Assembly (NCBI GenBank): GCA_009192285.1
Contig: WBVU01000015.1
Coordinates: 1,252,190-1,316,189, forward strand
Origin: Morchella semilibera
Taxonomy: Eukaryota > Ascomycota > Pezizomycetes > Pezizales > Morchellaceae
Length of the DNA: 64,000 nucleotides
Reading direction: 5' to 3'
A program made the position numbers and the translations under genes. Numbering within the stretch: the stretch's first letter is position 1; the number at the start of each line of letters is the position of its first letter. This document shows, in pieces, positions 1-11,814 of the stretch. The notes under the pieces were generated by a model. The model saw only the letters and a list, made by a program, of their open reading frames with translations, did no database searches and was not told the origin of the DNA.

Positions 1-1440
1 TTGAGTTGTGATAATCTATCAACTGCGCCATCGCCGTGCGCGTGGGGAACCACGACTGTGGTGGTGGCTATTAATACGAACATTTATCATGTCGCAAGCG
101 TGGCAGATATATGGGGGGAGGGGACAGACTCTTTTCTGGGGACACAAATCTCAATTGACTCAAGGGGCTGGCCGTGCATATTTTGCAATTTCTCCAATGC
201 CAGTGAAGTGTGTGAATCAGTTGTGTCGATCGCTATTTCATGTTACTGGCGGGATAAAAACTCAAGTCTAAGCCACTGGAATAAATAAGTATGGCGTTTG
301 AAGGTTGCACAATTGTACTTCTACACAGTCAGAAGATTATTTCAAAGCTGACATGAGTGATTAATAAAATCATACAACACCCCATCAAATGATTTACTAA
401 TTATAATTATTGCTTACGAGCTCCTCCTAGCTATACATGCAAATACCGCAAAATTTCAAAATAAGAGCCCAAAAGAACAGAGCAATAGGTGGTGGCAAGA
501 CGCAAAGCGACCAGTTAGACGGCCTAGATTTGGGCATTGAACCCGGGCTGTTCTTTCGAGAACAGACGGTACCGGTGTATGTAGAAGTATTACGGGCCCC
601 CGCTGTCTACAGACTTACATGTACTTACCCCTACCCCGTAGTACAAGCATGTAGGCACTCTCTGGGCAACTAGCCCCAATTGGGAATTGGTTACACTCAT
701 GAGCCGCTTCTGAGACAGTAAATCGGATTAAGGTTAAGCGAATGACACCGATAACGGTACTGTAGTGATGAATTGGGTATATCTTGGCTATTTGAGGCTC
801 ATATCGACTCTCGCGGGAGGAGCTCCTACACCTGGAAGTTTCAGTGAAATGAAGGGAATCGTCCATATCAGAGATCTTTTTCGGGGGGTTATGATCTTAT
901 AAAGGGGGACAAATGTGTGGTACAACTAGCAAATTTGGGGTTCATGAGCAAGTCCCGGTAGGTACTCCTGGGTTGGGTGCTGCCAGCTACATATATACTG
1001 TCGTTCACTGGGTGTTGACGGCCAAACTAGGTTTTGCCTGCAATCCCAGTACCCGTGAACGACGTACTGGTTTAAATAAGAGGAGGGATTAGAGCTTTCT
1101 GTTATAGGCTTTGTAAGCCTAGACTTTTGCCCCCTATTAGAGAGATTAGAGAGTATCTACAAGTGTCAAAACCGACAATTTACACTTCGCCACATCCGAA
1201 ACCGTGCAGTGTATTTCACAGAGAACTGTTTACCTGCGGGGTTTCTCCTATCATACCCTCCATGTGTGGTTAATTAGGTGACTAAGAGACTTTGCCCCCG
1301 CAACCGTCACTTTCAAAGTGTCATTTGACACAATAAATACTCTGCCATCCTGTGTCCTGGCACCATTGACACTCTTTTCCGGGCTCGTAGTCATTAACAT
1401 GGCATTAACCTCGCATTAACCGGTCATTTTTACATTAGTT

Positions 1441-1535
1441 GGAGGTGGGGGCGGAGGTGGAGATGGAGGTGGGGGCGGAGATGGAGGTGGAGATGGAGGT
1501 GGAGGTGGAGGTGGAGGGGGCGGCGGCGGGGGTGC
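1441..1535. repeat. G-rich GGAGGT/GGAGAT tandem array
   Basis: About 95 bases of imperfect hexamer repeats (GGAGGT, GGAGAT, GGGGGC) run with almost no pyrimidine except T and end in a GGCGGCGGCGGGGG run. One strand is nearly pure G/A/T with many GG and GGG runs, so it could form G-quadruplex or triplex DNA. It is flanked by non-coding DNA, so it is not a glycine-rich coding repeat as far as I can see. Confidence 0.9.
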
Positions 1536-1572
1536 TTAAGACCTGGAAACTGCACCAAGAATGACGAGCTTA

Positions 1573-1633
1573 GACGACCTGTCAATTTTTGGACGACCTG
1601 TCACGCACCCGACGCACCCAGACGCACCCAGAC
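1573..1633. repeat. Short direct repeats
   Basis: The 12-mer GACGACCTGTCA occurs at 1573 and again at 1592. It is followed by tandem copies of GACGCACCCA at 1611-1630. This is a small local duplication beside the G-rich array; no function is evident. Confidence 0.75.
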
Positions 1634-4600
1634 GAGGACTTCTTGGGGAAACCTATTTTTTGCTGATGCAGTGAGGAGGTTGACTCCCTTAAAGACAATG
1701 AAGTCTGTGGAATACCTAGTACGATCTCCTCTATTCCAAAGTCTTGGCGGTGTTGAGAACGGGGTTGAGGGATGTTATTGCTGGAGTCCATATCTGAAAT
1801 ATCTATTATAAGGTGCTTTATAGAATTCGTTGGGACCTCCCATTTATATTATTTCCTGACTCCTTATCATCACGCACACACCAAGCATATTCTCCTAAAG
1901 CTATGGAATGATAACTTGGGCTTTCACAAGCAGAAGTTTCCCTCTTACTCTTTTATCGCCTAGAGGGATTACTGTATGAAACGATCCGATCGATGCCTAT
2001 TCAAAACTAAGCTTGGAACAGAATACTCAATTCTCCTTCACCACTCAACCTTAGCAAGTAATCTAAAATACATGTAGTCAAAAGACATCTAAGCGGGGTT
2101 TCTGGACACTTGATTCGCTCCAGCCTCAAGACCTGAAATTTTTAAAGTCCTGCACGTTGTCATGCTTGCTTTCCCGGTGAGAAACAATAAAAATACCCAC
2201 CTAACTTCTTCCTATTACATAATTAAGTATGGTTAGTATCTTATCCTGTGTAGTATCTAACTCCAGTATATAACCACATGCACACCATACCAGTATATCC
2301 CCAAGTGTTCAAGTGCATGCATATGTGCTTGGTCGTTTAATAAGAGGCCACGACCTTTTACTCAACGCCTAAGTATATATATAGCTACTAGATATTGAGT
2401 ATGCGCTGGGCCTTGGGCTATGGGGCCGTAGAGGGTAATCGTGACTACAAGTACATACAAGAAGATGTGGCGTCGTAAGTTCATCCCAGTGTTCCCCGGC
2501 CTCAATTGGACCTTGGACAGCTACAGCAGTATGTATACATGTATGTACCTTGGGCGCACCAGGAAGCTCGCCATCCCTGCTATATACTTATTCCCTCCAA
2601 TCTCCTCTAGGACGGTATCTAAGCTGGTACGAGTTTAAAGTTTGTAGCTAAGTTGAGGTCGTTTTCCTTTGCATTTTCCCCCTCGTACCTAAAGTACATA
2701 GTATGTACATACTTACTTGCGGTGAAATTTAGTATTGTCTCTCTCGCACGATAGCAACCGACCTCACCATAATAGTTCAAGTGGGATATGATTATTTTTG
2801 AGCGGGGAAACGGCCGTGGCTTGACTTTGATACGCTTGGACTGAGCTAGCTAGTGATTGTGATTTTGTAGTGCCTCAAGTGATCTGGTGGGGTTGAATGG
2901 CCTGGTTTCCGGTGCAGTAATAGTAATTGGGGCAATACTTCATTTCACCCCAAATACATTTATCTTATGTAGCCAACCCCGCCACCCGGTGATACATGCT
3001 CGATCATGGCTCCAATTACTGTACCAGCAAGGAGGGATAAGGCCTCCCAAGCCTTACTCTAGGGCTGTTCGTATCCTAATTTCCTATTGACTCGAACGTA
3101 TCATCTTAGTCTCCGCCAGGATCGAAACCTTAACCCAGGGTTGAACATGCACAATTATTGGTGGGAATGTTGATGCTGAGATAAGTTTTTCAGTAATCGG
3201 TGGTGACACGGGACGCAGTGTAAGCATAGGCGTAGCGATTTATCTTGGAGATCATTAAGGACTTGCTATTCACCGGGAGGACAGGTTGAGGAGAGGGGAT
3301 GAACGCCAGGCCTGCTCTCTGTTCATATAGTGTCACTCGGAAATGGTATGCTGATTACATAAGACTAGATTGTATCGTTTGTGGTCCCGGATCAAATACC
3401 GGGGGGTTTTATCACTAGGGGTTATTCGGGAGTTGGAGTGATAAGGTTTACAATTTGGGACTATCATCCAATTTGATATGATGCCGACGGTTGGGAGGAT
3501 AACACGCAATGGTAACGTTGGTATCTATTGCTTGACTCTAGAGCATTTGGGATTAATCCTTCTCTACCTGATGTTATTAATCAATATTCCAAGGCTGTAT
3601 ATGCTTCACTAGCTACAATCTCACCCCGCTAGGGTCCTGCCAGAGATGAAAGTGACTGGTGAAACGCGTCAGTGACCCAGAGTGTTGTACTGTGCCGCAT
3701 GTGACGGATACTGCATTGGCCGGGAATTGACTGAGCAGCCAACAGGCCACAATGGAGCTTCTATCCTTCCTTCCAGGGCCCCTTGGTTCGGTTGATGGCC
3801 GGTAGCTTTCCCGGCCGGTTCCACGGGCAGATGTATGGCCACATTTGTCGACGTCGGTTCAGCTAGCTTCAATTGCAAGTCGATGGCGTGAGTAAAGCAA
3901 GTATGAGAGTTCTGCAACTTTGGAAAGCTGCATGAGCTCTCCTCTGCAGCCAGGTTGCCCGTTCGGATCCTTGTGTAGAAGCTTTTGGTTTATAGCCATC
4001 GACGCATCTCATCTAGCTATTGCTTATTTCTCCCGGCGTCCTGGCGCCACGGCCACGTGCACGCCTCTTGTGCTGGGACTCGGTATATCTATATCTCAGC
4101 CTTTCAGGTACCTACTAACTAAACAAATTTATAGGAGCGTCGGCCCGGAAATCCCTGTTGAAGTAATAGTAGGTGCTGGTTCTTAACTAAAAGTTTCTCA
4201 GACTAGCAGCAATCAATTTTTTCAAGCGCTCAACGGTGGCCTTCTCCACCAATCACGAATGACGTACCAGGGCGTCCTGCCCTACCTTCAAAAGCGTACG
4301 CTCGGATCAGAGTGCGACACTCCCCGACTAACGCTAGAGAATTTAGCCTGTACCCACTTCCCCTTCCCAACCAGTCATCCGACACTCCGCGAAATCGTAT
4401 CGTTCTTATTTCTGCTCCCACAATACTACTTCTAGTTAGTCCCTCCCCCACATAAAACATGGATTATCTGGATGGTTCGGTTGTGCGGAATCCGGGGTCA
4501 AGAAAAGTAGCTGCAGTCGAGGAGGTTGGGCGTGCTTCTCGGTAAGAACCGAGAAAGTATTGTACGGGAAGATTGGGCTAGGTGAGATTAGTAGCTAGCG

Positions 4601-4753
4601 GTAGTCGGAGTGGATGGGTTCCTGTCCCCGATACCACTGGGGGAGCTATGCGATGGGATGTCCGTCTGGACGTAATTGCATCTAAAAAAAAATCAACCAG
4701 GTATATGGCGTTTTATATAGGTAACTGGTCTCCTACACGGGAATGAGACAGTC

Positions 4754-4894
4754 TATATAATCCTCAATTCCCACTCAATTAGAGGTCACAAGTCAATCAA
4801 TCACGTCCTCAGACATCACTACCTCTTCCTCTCTCTTCTCCTCTTTCTTCTCCCCTTTCCCTCTTCCTCTCTGATCTACGGGAGGAAAAAAAAA
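4754..4894 (+). promoter_or_regulatory. TATA-like site and pyrimidine-rich leader of the GH3 gene
   Basis: A TATATAA sequence at 4754-4760 lies about 135 bases before the ATG. It is followed by a long CT-rich tract (about 4816-4873) that runs up to an A-rich stretch immediately before the start codon. CT-rich leaders just upstream of the start are common in well-expressed genes of filamentous fungi. The transcription start itself is inferred, not seen. Confidence 0.45.
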
Positions 4895-7615
4895 ATGACA
4901 ATCTCACCTCTTCCTAGAGACCTGCAGAAAAAGGTCAATGGTGTCCTTGAATCATTAACACTCCTCGAGCAAGTCTCCCTTCTCGCTGGTAAGGACTTCT
5001 GGAGAACTGTCGAGATCCCTGGAAAGGTTCCTAGCATCAAGGTCACCGACGGACCCAGTGGTGCAAGAGGACAGTTCTTTTCCAGCGGCACAAAGGTAAT
5101 TTATTGCCAACATGTGGTGTAAATGTGGTGGTGATGATGATGCTAATTCTGATTTGCTTTCATCTCAGGCTGCATTCTTTCCTTCCGGTGTTTCCCTCGC
5201 CGCAACCTTCGACACAGAGCTTATCACAAAGATTGGTCATGCCCTTGGGCAGGAGACAAAGACTAAGGCGGCCCAAGTCCTCCTCGCCCCAACAGCATGC
5301 AACCACCGCTCGCCCCTTGGAGGACGTAACTTCGAATCTTTCTCCGAGGATCCATATCTCTCTGGAAAGCTAGCAGCCTCTTACGTCAGCGGAGTTCAGG
5401 CTGAGGGAGTTGCAGTGACGATGAAACACTTCGTTGCAAATGAGCAGGAGACAAGACGGTTCAGTGTTGACGAGATTATTGACGAGAGGGCACTAAGGGA
5501 GATTTACCTGAAGCCGTTCGAGATCGCAGTTAGGGAGGCGGGACCATGGGGTATCATGAGTTCTTACAATAAGGTTAATGGGGTAGGTTATTAATGCCCC
5601 TATCAATGATCAGGGCAACTACTAATTTCCTTTCTCTCCAGCACCACGCCGACCTCCACCCGTTCTCAATGAAAAAGGTTCTTAGAGGTGAATGGGGCTG
5701 GGACGGTCTCCTCATGTCCGACTGGGGCGGCACCAACAGCACAGCCGAGTCCCTCATTGCTGGTCTCGACCTTGAGATGCCCGGCCCCACTCGCCGCCGT
5801 GGTGAGCTTCTCCTCAAGGCAGTCAGGGACACAAACTCGTCACCGGAGCTTCTCGCCGCCATTAAAAATGGTGCTCGTCATGTCCTGGAGCTTATCGCCA
5901 GGACGGGCAAATGGGAAAAGTTCCAGGAGGCCGACGAGCAGGCTATTGACAAGCCTGAGCACAGAGAGCTCATCAGAAAAACTGGTGCGCACGGAATCGT
6001 GCTTCTCAAGAATAAGGATGCTACATTGCCTATTAAGATGGACCAGATCAAGTCTGTAGCCTGGATCGGGCCTAATGCAAACGAGACCATTGCTGGGGGT
6101 GGAGGATCTGCTAACTTGAATCCCCACTACCTCACGAACCCACTTGAATCTTTCACAGAGGCGGTCGAGGAGAACGGCATCAAGATTGCCTACGAGATCG
6201 GTTGCCAGACCGAGAAGTGGGTCCGCGTTTTCCCCGTCGAGGAGGGGCGTGCACGTACCGCACCCTCTTCCACCGAGGGTACTCCGGGTCTCAAGGTAGA
6301 CTTCTTTGGTGGACGTGAATGCTCAGGCGGGGCTGTTGCGTCAAACATCATGACCACCTCAAATATCTTCCTTATGGATGGCAAGCCACCAGTTCTTGGA
6401 GATCAAGACTACTCGGTCAGGGTCACAACATACATCAGGCCCGAGGCCTCAGGCGAGCATGTTGTTGGTGTAGGCTCTATTGGCCCCACCAAGATCTACA
6501 TTGACGATGAGCTCTTGATTGACCACACCCACTGGATTGAGCCCGGCGAACTCTTCTTTACCAGCGGCTCAGAGGAGGTCACCCAGAAGATCCATCTCAG
6601 TGCCGGAAAGTGGTATAAGCTCGTCGCAGAGACCACCTCCAAATCACCTGAGCAGACGCTCCCTGATATGGGCAATGACAACCTGGACTTTTCCTCTGCC
6701 ATTGGCATTAGGCTGGGCATTGACGTTGTGAGGGATGCACAGGAATATATTGACCGCGCAGCGGCACTAGCAAAGAAGTCTGATCTCGCGGTGGTTGTGG
6801 TAGGAATGAACAACGAGTGGGAGTCGGAGGGCTATGACAGACACACCATGGCGCTTCCTGGCAAGCAGAACGACCTCATTGAAGCCGTGGTCAAGGCTAA
6901 CCCTAATACCATCGTCGTCAACCAATCCGGCTGCCCGATCACAATGCCATGGCTCGACCGCGTCCCCGCCGTCCTGCAAGCCTGGTACCAGGGACAGGAG
7001 GCCGGTAACGCCCTCGCAGACGTCCTTCTCGGTAAGGTCAACCCAAGCGGACGGCTCCCAATCACGTTCCCGAAGCGCCTAGAGGACAACCCCTCATACG
7101 GCAACTTTGGCTACGGCGGCGAAAAGAACCAGGTCCACTACACTGAGGGTGTCTACGTGGGATACCGTCACTACAACTCGCGTGATATCCCCGTACTCTT
7201 CCCATTCGGTTTCGGGCTTTCGTACACGTCGTTCGATGTCGGCGCCCCCAGGTTGGCTGAGGGCTCATCGGCTTCATTTGCGCTAGGAGAGAAGGTCACC
7301 ATCGAGGTGCCGGTCACAAATACGGGCGCTATCAAGGGCATCGAGACAGTCCAGGTCTACCTCGCGCCCAAAAACTCGCACGTCGACCGCCCAAGTCGCG
7401 AGCTCAAGGGCTTCGCCAAGATTGAGCTTGAGGCTGGCGAGAGCGGCGTGGCGAGGGTCGAGCTCGACCACTACGCGCCGGGACTGTACTGCGGGGAGAA
7501 GAAGCGCTGGAGAGCACTCGGGGGACAGTACACTGTTGAGGTGGGCAGGAACGTCGAGGAGATTGATGGGAGGATCGATGTCGCCGTTGAGGCCGAGTAC
7601 GAGTGGGTGTTTTAG
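4895..7615 (+). CDS. Intracellular GH3 beta-glucosidase with PA14 domain
   Basis: Three exons: 4895-5095, 5169-5582, 5642-7615; introns of 73 and 59 bp; 862 residues. A family 3 glycoside hydrolase expected to release glucose from beta-glucosides or short oligosaccharides. Family motifs in order: VTDGPSGARG near residue 55, the KHFVANEQE substrate-binding segment, and the nucleophile in LLMSDWGG (Asp232). A PA14-type insert follows at roughly residues 412-560 (PGLKVDFFGG onward), then the second GH3 sheet domain, and a fibronectin III-like domain at the C terminus (ELKGFAKIEL). There is no signal peptide: the N terminus MTISPLPRDL is polar, so it probably acts in the cytosol on imported glucosides. 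This matches the PA14-bearing fungal GH3 clade in length and layout. Substrate range cannot be read from sequence. Confidence 0.95.
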
Positions 7616-8520
7616 AGTGGCCCCGATGCTGGGTAGCATGGGTTGTATATACACATGGAGTGGCTGCGCTGGGTGCAGGTGTTTGATTATTCGGTTTCCT
7701 TTTTTTCTTTGATGATGATATGTATATTGGTCTTGGTTATGGATCGAATAGGACGGATTATCGATACATCGTGAAGTACGTTGGGCTTTTGTTATGGGAG
7801 TGACTTTTAACCCCCCAACTGGGTAATGGTAGCACAAGTAAGACATTGAAACAACAGCTAGCTAGAAACATATGAAACCTCTCTCTACCAAAGTAACTAG
7901 TCCCACATCACTCTCCAACGACTAACAGGCGTAGTCTGGGAATACCCAAGTATCTATCTACACAGATCCCAACCCTACTGTATCCCCTGGGTAATGAACC
8001 ATATGCTGTCTCATGAGGCTTACCTGGGCAGCTGATAGATATGGGCAAATGGGCGAAAGCTGGGTAAGGAACCATAAGTAGCAGCGAGAGAAATGCGTTT
8101 CTGGGGTCGCGCGCCTCCACGTTGGGTTTGGTACGTGCGTACTAAGTCGCACTGCGAGTGATAGTGTGTGACGGTGCGGGGCGGACTGTAGGTTCATGTC
8201 GTCTCGTAGCCCCCGCGGGTAGGGGCGGGGTTGGTTGTGGTTTGTTACCTGGGGTTTATGTGGGGAGGGAGGGTGGGGTGAGGAGGGAGGGGAGGTTGGG
8301 GTCTGTGGTGTTTTTTGTATTGATGGGAGGCGAGTACAACGAGTGATAGCAGGTGATGCAGGCTGCTCTCTATCCTCACTTGTGCAGCAAATAGTCTAGT
8401 CCTACATCAACGAAATAAAGGATATATATATTGCCGCCTAGAATAAATAAATAAAATAAAGAACGCCCCACACACAAGATGAAACAAAGGAGAGAAAGAA
8501 AGAAAAAATCTGCACCCCTA
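7616..8520. other. Intergenic between convergent genes
   Basis: Holds the 3' ends of the GH3 gene and of the convergent membrane-protein gene. It includes a G-rich stretch at about 8200-8310. No gene or repeat family recognised. Confidence 0.6.
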
Positions 8521-9492
8521 CTACAGCTCCTTCCTGTCGACCGCCTCCTCACCAACATTCATGCCGCCGACCTTCTTGCCGTCCGCGGGCCTCTGCTTCT
8601 TCTCCATGTCGACGGCCCACAGCGCTGCGCCGACGGTGTTCGTGTACGAGAAGAAGATGGACACGATCGGTACCAGTTGCAGCAGCATCGCCATGGTCCC
8701 GAACCTACCTTAGTTAGCATCCGGCGATTCTGGAGGGGTGGACTATAACATACCCTAGATACGCGGGGCCGTTGCGCTCTATAAATACCTCCCTCTGCCG
8801 TGCGCTGTACCCCTTGAGCTGGAACCAGCGGGCATGGAAGCCCGGCCCGTTCTTGCGCGCCTGCACAACGATGAACACGGCCGTGCCCACGACGGGGATG
8901 AAGTTGAGCGGCAGCCACACGAGGTAGCTGACCAGGCTGCGCAGGGTGTACTTCTCGAACGGGCGCTTGATTGTCTTTCCCAGCCGGCCCATGGCGCTTC
9001 CGGACGGGTTGAGCTCGCGCCCGTTCTGCACGAGCGTGCTGAGGCCCTCCTCTAGCAGGACGGCGTCGAAGATGTCGGTGAGCGCGTCCTCGATCAGGAA
9101 TGTGCGTGCGAGGGCGGTGATGATGGCGGCGGACTCGGAGAGGACGAGGATGATGGTGGAGAGCCAGGCGATGGGGCCGTTGACGAATGTTAGGAGGAAG
9201 GACTGCGGCACGTATCTGGGCTGGGTGTTAGCGGGGTAGGGGAATTGGCGGCGGCGGGGGATAGGGAGACATGCGTGAATAGGAACATGGATGTGATGAC
9301 ACCGGTGCTCAGTCCTAGCAGCGGCGCGAGGCGCGAGGTCAGCGGCTTCCAGAGGGCGCGCCGCGAGGCAAAGTAGAAGATCCCCTTGATGGGGTACAGG
9401 TATGCGCCGGATGCTGCGGCCTCTTTTCCGAGTGCTGTGACGCCGGCGATCTCGTCGCGGACAGTCTCGCGGACTGTGTCTTGGAGTGGCAT
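8521..9492 (-). CDS. Rrt8/Lds-family (outer spore wall type) membrane protein
   Basis: Three exons read from the right: 9492-9271, 9220-8754, 8704-8521; introns of 50 and 49 bp; 290 residues. The protein has several hydrophobic segments: ITSMFLF at the end of exon 1, a pair in FVNGPIAWLSTIILVLSE, one in YLVWLPLNFIPVVGTAVFIV, and a C-terminal one. Motifs typical of fungal Rrt8/Lds1/Lds2-like proteins are FVNGPIAW, FDAVLLEEG, LNFIPVVGT and, in the last exon, SYTNTVGAALWAVDMEKK. In yeast these are lipid-droplet proteins needed for a normal outer spore wall (dityrosine layer); the role in filamentous fungi is unsettled. The last exon was recovered because the frame and conserved motif resume exactly after an intron at 8753-8705. 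The first intron uses a weak donor (GTCTCC), so that junction is less certain. Confidence 0.85.
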
Positions 9493-9583
9493 CGTTTTTT
9501 CTGCTTGTGTTTTTTGTGGGGGGGGGGGGTATCGGAACTGGATTGATGGTAATTTGGTATGGGGAGGGGAGTTGCGGGCTGGT

Positions 9584-9590
9584 TTTTATA
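9584..9590 (-). promoter_or_regulatory. TATA box candidate of the Rrt8-like gene
   Basis: On the minus strand this reads TATAAAA, about 92 bases before the ATG at 9492, a suitable distance for a fungal TATA element. Confidence 0.45.
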
Positions 9591-11493
9591 TCGACTTGTA
9601 TCTCTTGTCCCTGCCCTGGAGGAGTGAAATTGATGACCGGACCCGGCTACGTCATTGAGCGGTCATGATAACAGGCTATTAACAAGCTTTATTGCCAAGA
9701 CAGATATCGCCAGGAACCAGCGAACAAAACCCCTAACCCTGGCAGGGCTTCCAAGGATTGTGAGACAGGTTTCTGGGTATGGCCGACTCCCGGTTTGCTG
9801 GAATGGAAGAAAACGGGATCCTGGCGGTGATCTAATCGGTTTTATAGACGTGCACGAGGTTTACTCGTTGTGAAGTGCTGGCTGCACTGTTGACTGGCTA
9901 TTGGGGCGGGTTTTATCCGTACGGAAAAGGCGAGGGAGGTGGGTGTTGGGAGATCTGTAGGTTATGCCTTTGCGGATTGGGCATATTGATGGTGATTGAG
10001 AGGGTGAAGGGGGATGCTGTTGGCGAGAAGGCCCGAATGTGGTGGCTAGAGGTCGTAGAGAACAATTTGGGAAGCCGCAGCATGTTGTCTTCCGTTAGCA
10101 TTTGGGGCACGCATATAGTCGACGTTTGGTGATTGATGACCCAAGATATTATGGACACCCCCGTTGGTATGGATTGGAATCAAGAGGGTTAGGGTTCTTG
10201 TGTGCGTCGGCGCCAATTAGAGCTCAGGAATCAGTACATGTATTTGTTGGCCCTGAAGTAGTCTCGTTCCCCAGACTGTTGTTTTGTTGGTAGTGTAGAC
10301 ATATAGCTCTGAAGTACATGCATGTACGATAGATCTAGATGTGTGCTGAATTCTAATCACCAACGCGCCCTTCATTGTTGATAGTGTGTGGCTAGCTAGG
10401 TGACGAGTGACGGGCTATGATTAACCACTCCGATTGCGGGGGTGTTGTGGGGAGGTTGTACGGTACGTGTGGTCAGGATTGATAGATGAGGATATGGACT
10501 GCTCAAAATAGGCAGTAGGATCGTCTAAAGGAGTGAATTGATTGATTCTATGATATTATCCAGAGTGGATATCGTCTTTCCTTTTATAGTAATCAAAATA
10601 GAGAAAATATCTGCATAAGGAAAAGTGACGTCTATGGACAGTGATTGTATTACATCGGGCTCTGACAGCGGGGGTTGATGTCTGTATCTGAAATATATTA
10701 GGAATGAGATAAACTTCTGGGAGACGCACATGCAGGTATGCTTAATTCTGGCACGTGACTGGGCACACACAGGTATACGTATATAAAGGTACTATAATGC
10801 GCAGTGTATAGCCCCTCCTTCTACTAGACTGACCCCTCTTCTCCTCCTTCCCTCTCCTCTCAATGTCCAGGGCACACACCTTTATGTTGAATACATACTC
10901 CCCCATCAGCGTGATAAGTTCTTCTCATGCCCAAGTAAGCATGGAGTCATTCGAAAGTCAATATGAAAGACTGGCTTGTGAAATCGTGCAGTCATATCGC
11001 AGACTGGGTTATGTCCTTGTCACTTGACAAATCCAGCTAGTCAGTTTGCGGGGAAAAAAACCAAAATCCCTGTCCCTTTAGCGCCAATGGACTGTTTTGG
11101 CTTTACCCACTCCACTACACTATATGATAGGGGGCGTCTTAGATCTATCCAGCAAGAAACCTAATCTACCGCGTGATGGTGATGGTTTGTTGTGTGGACA
11201 ATCAGGCACACAGCCTATCGGAGGTAGATCCCCCATCTGGAAAAGTGCGCATCTCGCGAATGTGGTATGACAGGGAGGATCTGGGCCGAGGACGATCAAG
11301 AATGGAAATTAAAAAAAAGAAGGAAGCGTCCTCAGGGGGTAGTTAGGTTTTCGTCGACTGGTGGTTAATTGTGTTCGTAGGGTCGCTTTGGACCGCCTAG
11401 GCCTCGTAGAGCTACGATGCTCTCCATATATATACGGCTGTATATATATATGAGGAAACCATATGTGCCTCAAAGACATCGATTGGAGTAGGG

Positions 11494-11520
11494 ATATATA
11501 TATATATATATATATATATT
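11494..11520. repeat. (AT)n microsatellite
   Basis: About 13 uninterrupted AT units in the intergenic region upstream of the secreted GH3 gene, following a second shorter TATA-rich run at about 11425-11450. Confidence 0.95.
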
Positions 11521-11727
11521 CGGCACTTATAGTGTGACGACATACACGGATATGGGCAAAAGGTCTCACAGACTTGTTTAATTAACGAACGAATTAAGTA
11601 CTCTAGCTGCACTATAGGCTACCCAGTGCTGTACCACCTGCTCTACTCTAGAACTCGGATAGGAGGGATTGCGTATATCCTTTCAGATTAGCGAGAGAGA
11701 GAGAGAGAGAGCTGTCTAGCTGTTGAG

Positions 11728-11734
11728 TATAAAA
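11728..11734 (+). promoter_or_regulatory. TATA box of the secreted GH3 gene
   Basis: TATAAAA lies 81 bases before the chosen ATG at 11815. The spacing supports this start over an in-frame non-standard one further upstream. Confidence 0.55.
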
Positions 11735-11814
11735 GTCAAGACATAGGATCTGTGTTTCTTCTGGCTCACCAGCTACGCTTCATAAGAAGAAGAAAAAGAA
11801 TATTGAGGTTCAAG

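Larger units (their letters stand above)
1..4894. other. Intergenic, no gene supported
   Basis: No open frame here shows family motifs or plausible splice continuation. The stretch holds a G-rich tandem array (1441-1535), a short direct repeat (1573-1633), scattered TACATGTA palindromes (for example 616-623) and, at its right end, the promoter region of the downstream glucosidase. Whether the first 4 kb contains a decayed element cannot be told by eye. Confidence 0.6.
9493..11814. other. Intergenic, 2.3 kb
   Basis: Between the divergently transcribed Rrt8-like gene and the secreted GH3 gene. It holds likely promoters at both ends, an (AT)n microsatellite (11494-11520), a (GA)n run just before 11710 and isolated TACATGTA palindromes. 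No gene supported. Confidence 0.6.

Noticed and set aside
7283-7846. Open frame of 187 codons on the minus strand over the end of the first GH3 gene
   Set aside because: It lies opposite the fibronectin III-like exon and has no recognisable domain or splice support.
11752-11814. Upstream start for the secreted GH3 protein
   Set aside because: It would place an Arg/Lys-rich stretch before the signal peptide. The ATG at 11815 gives a clean signal sequence 81 bases after a TATA box.
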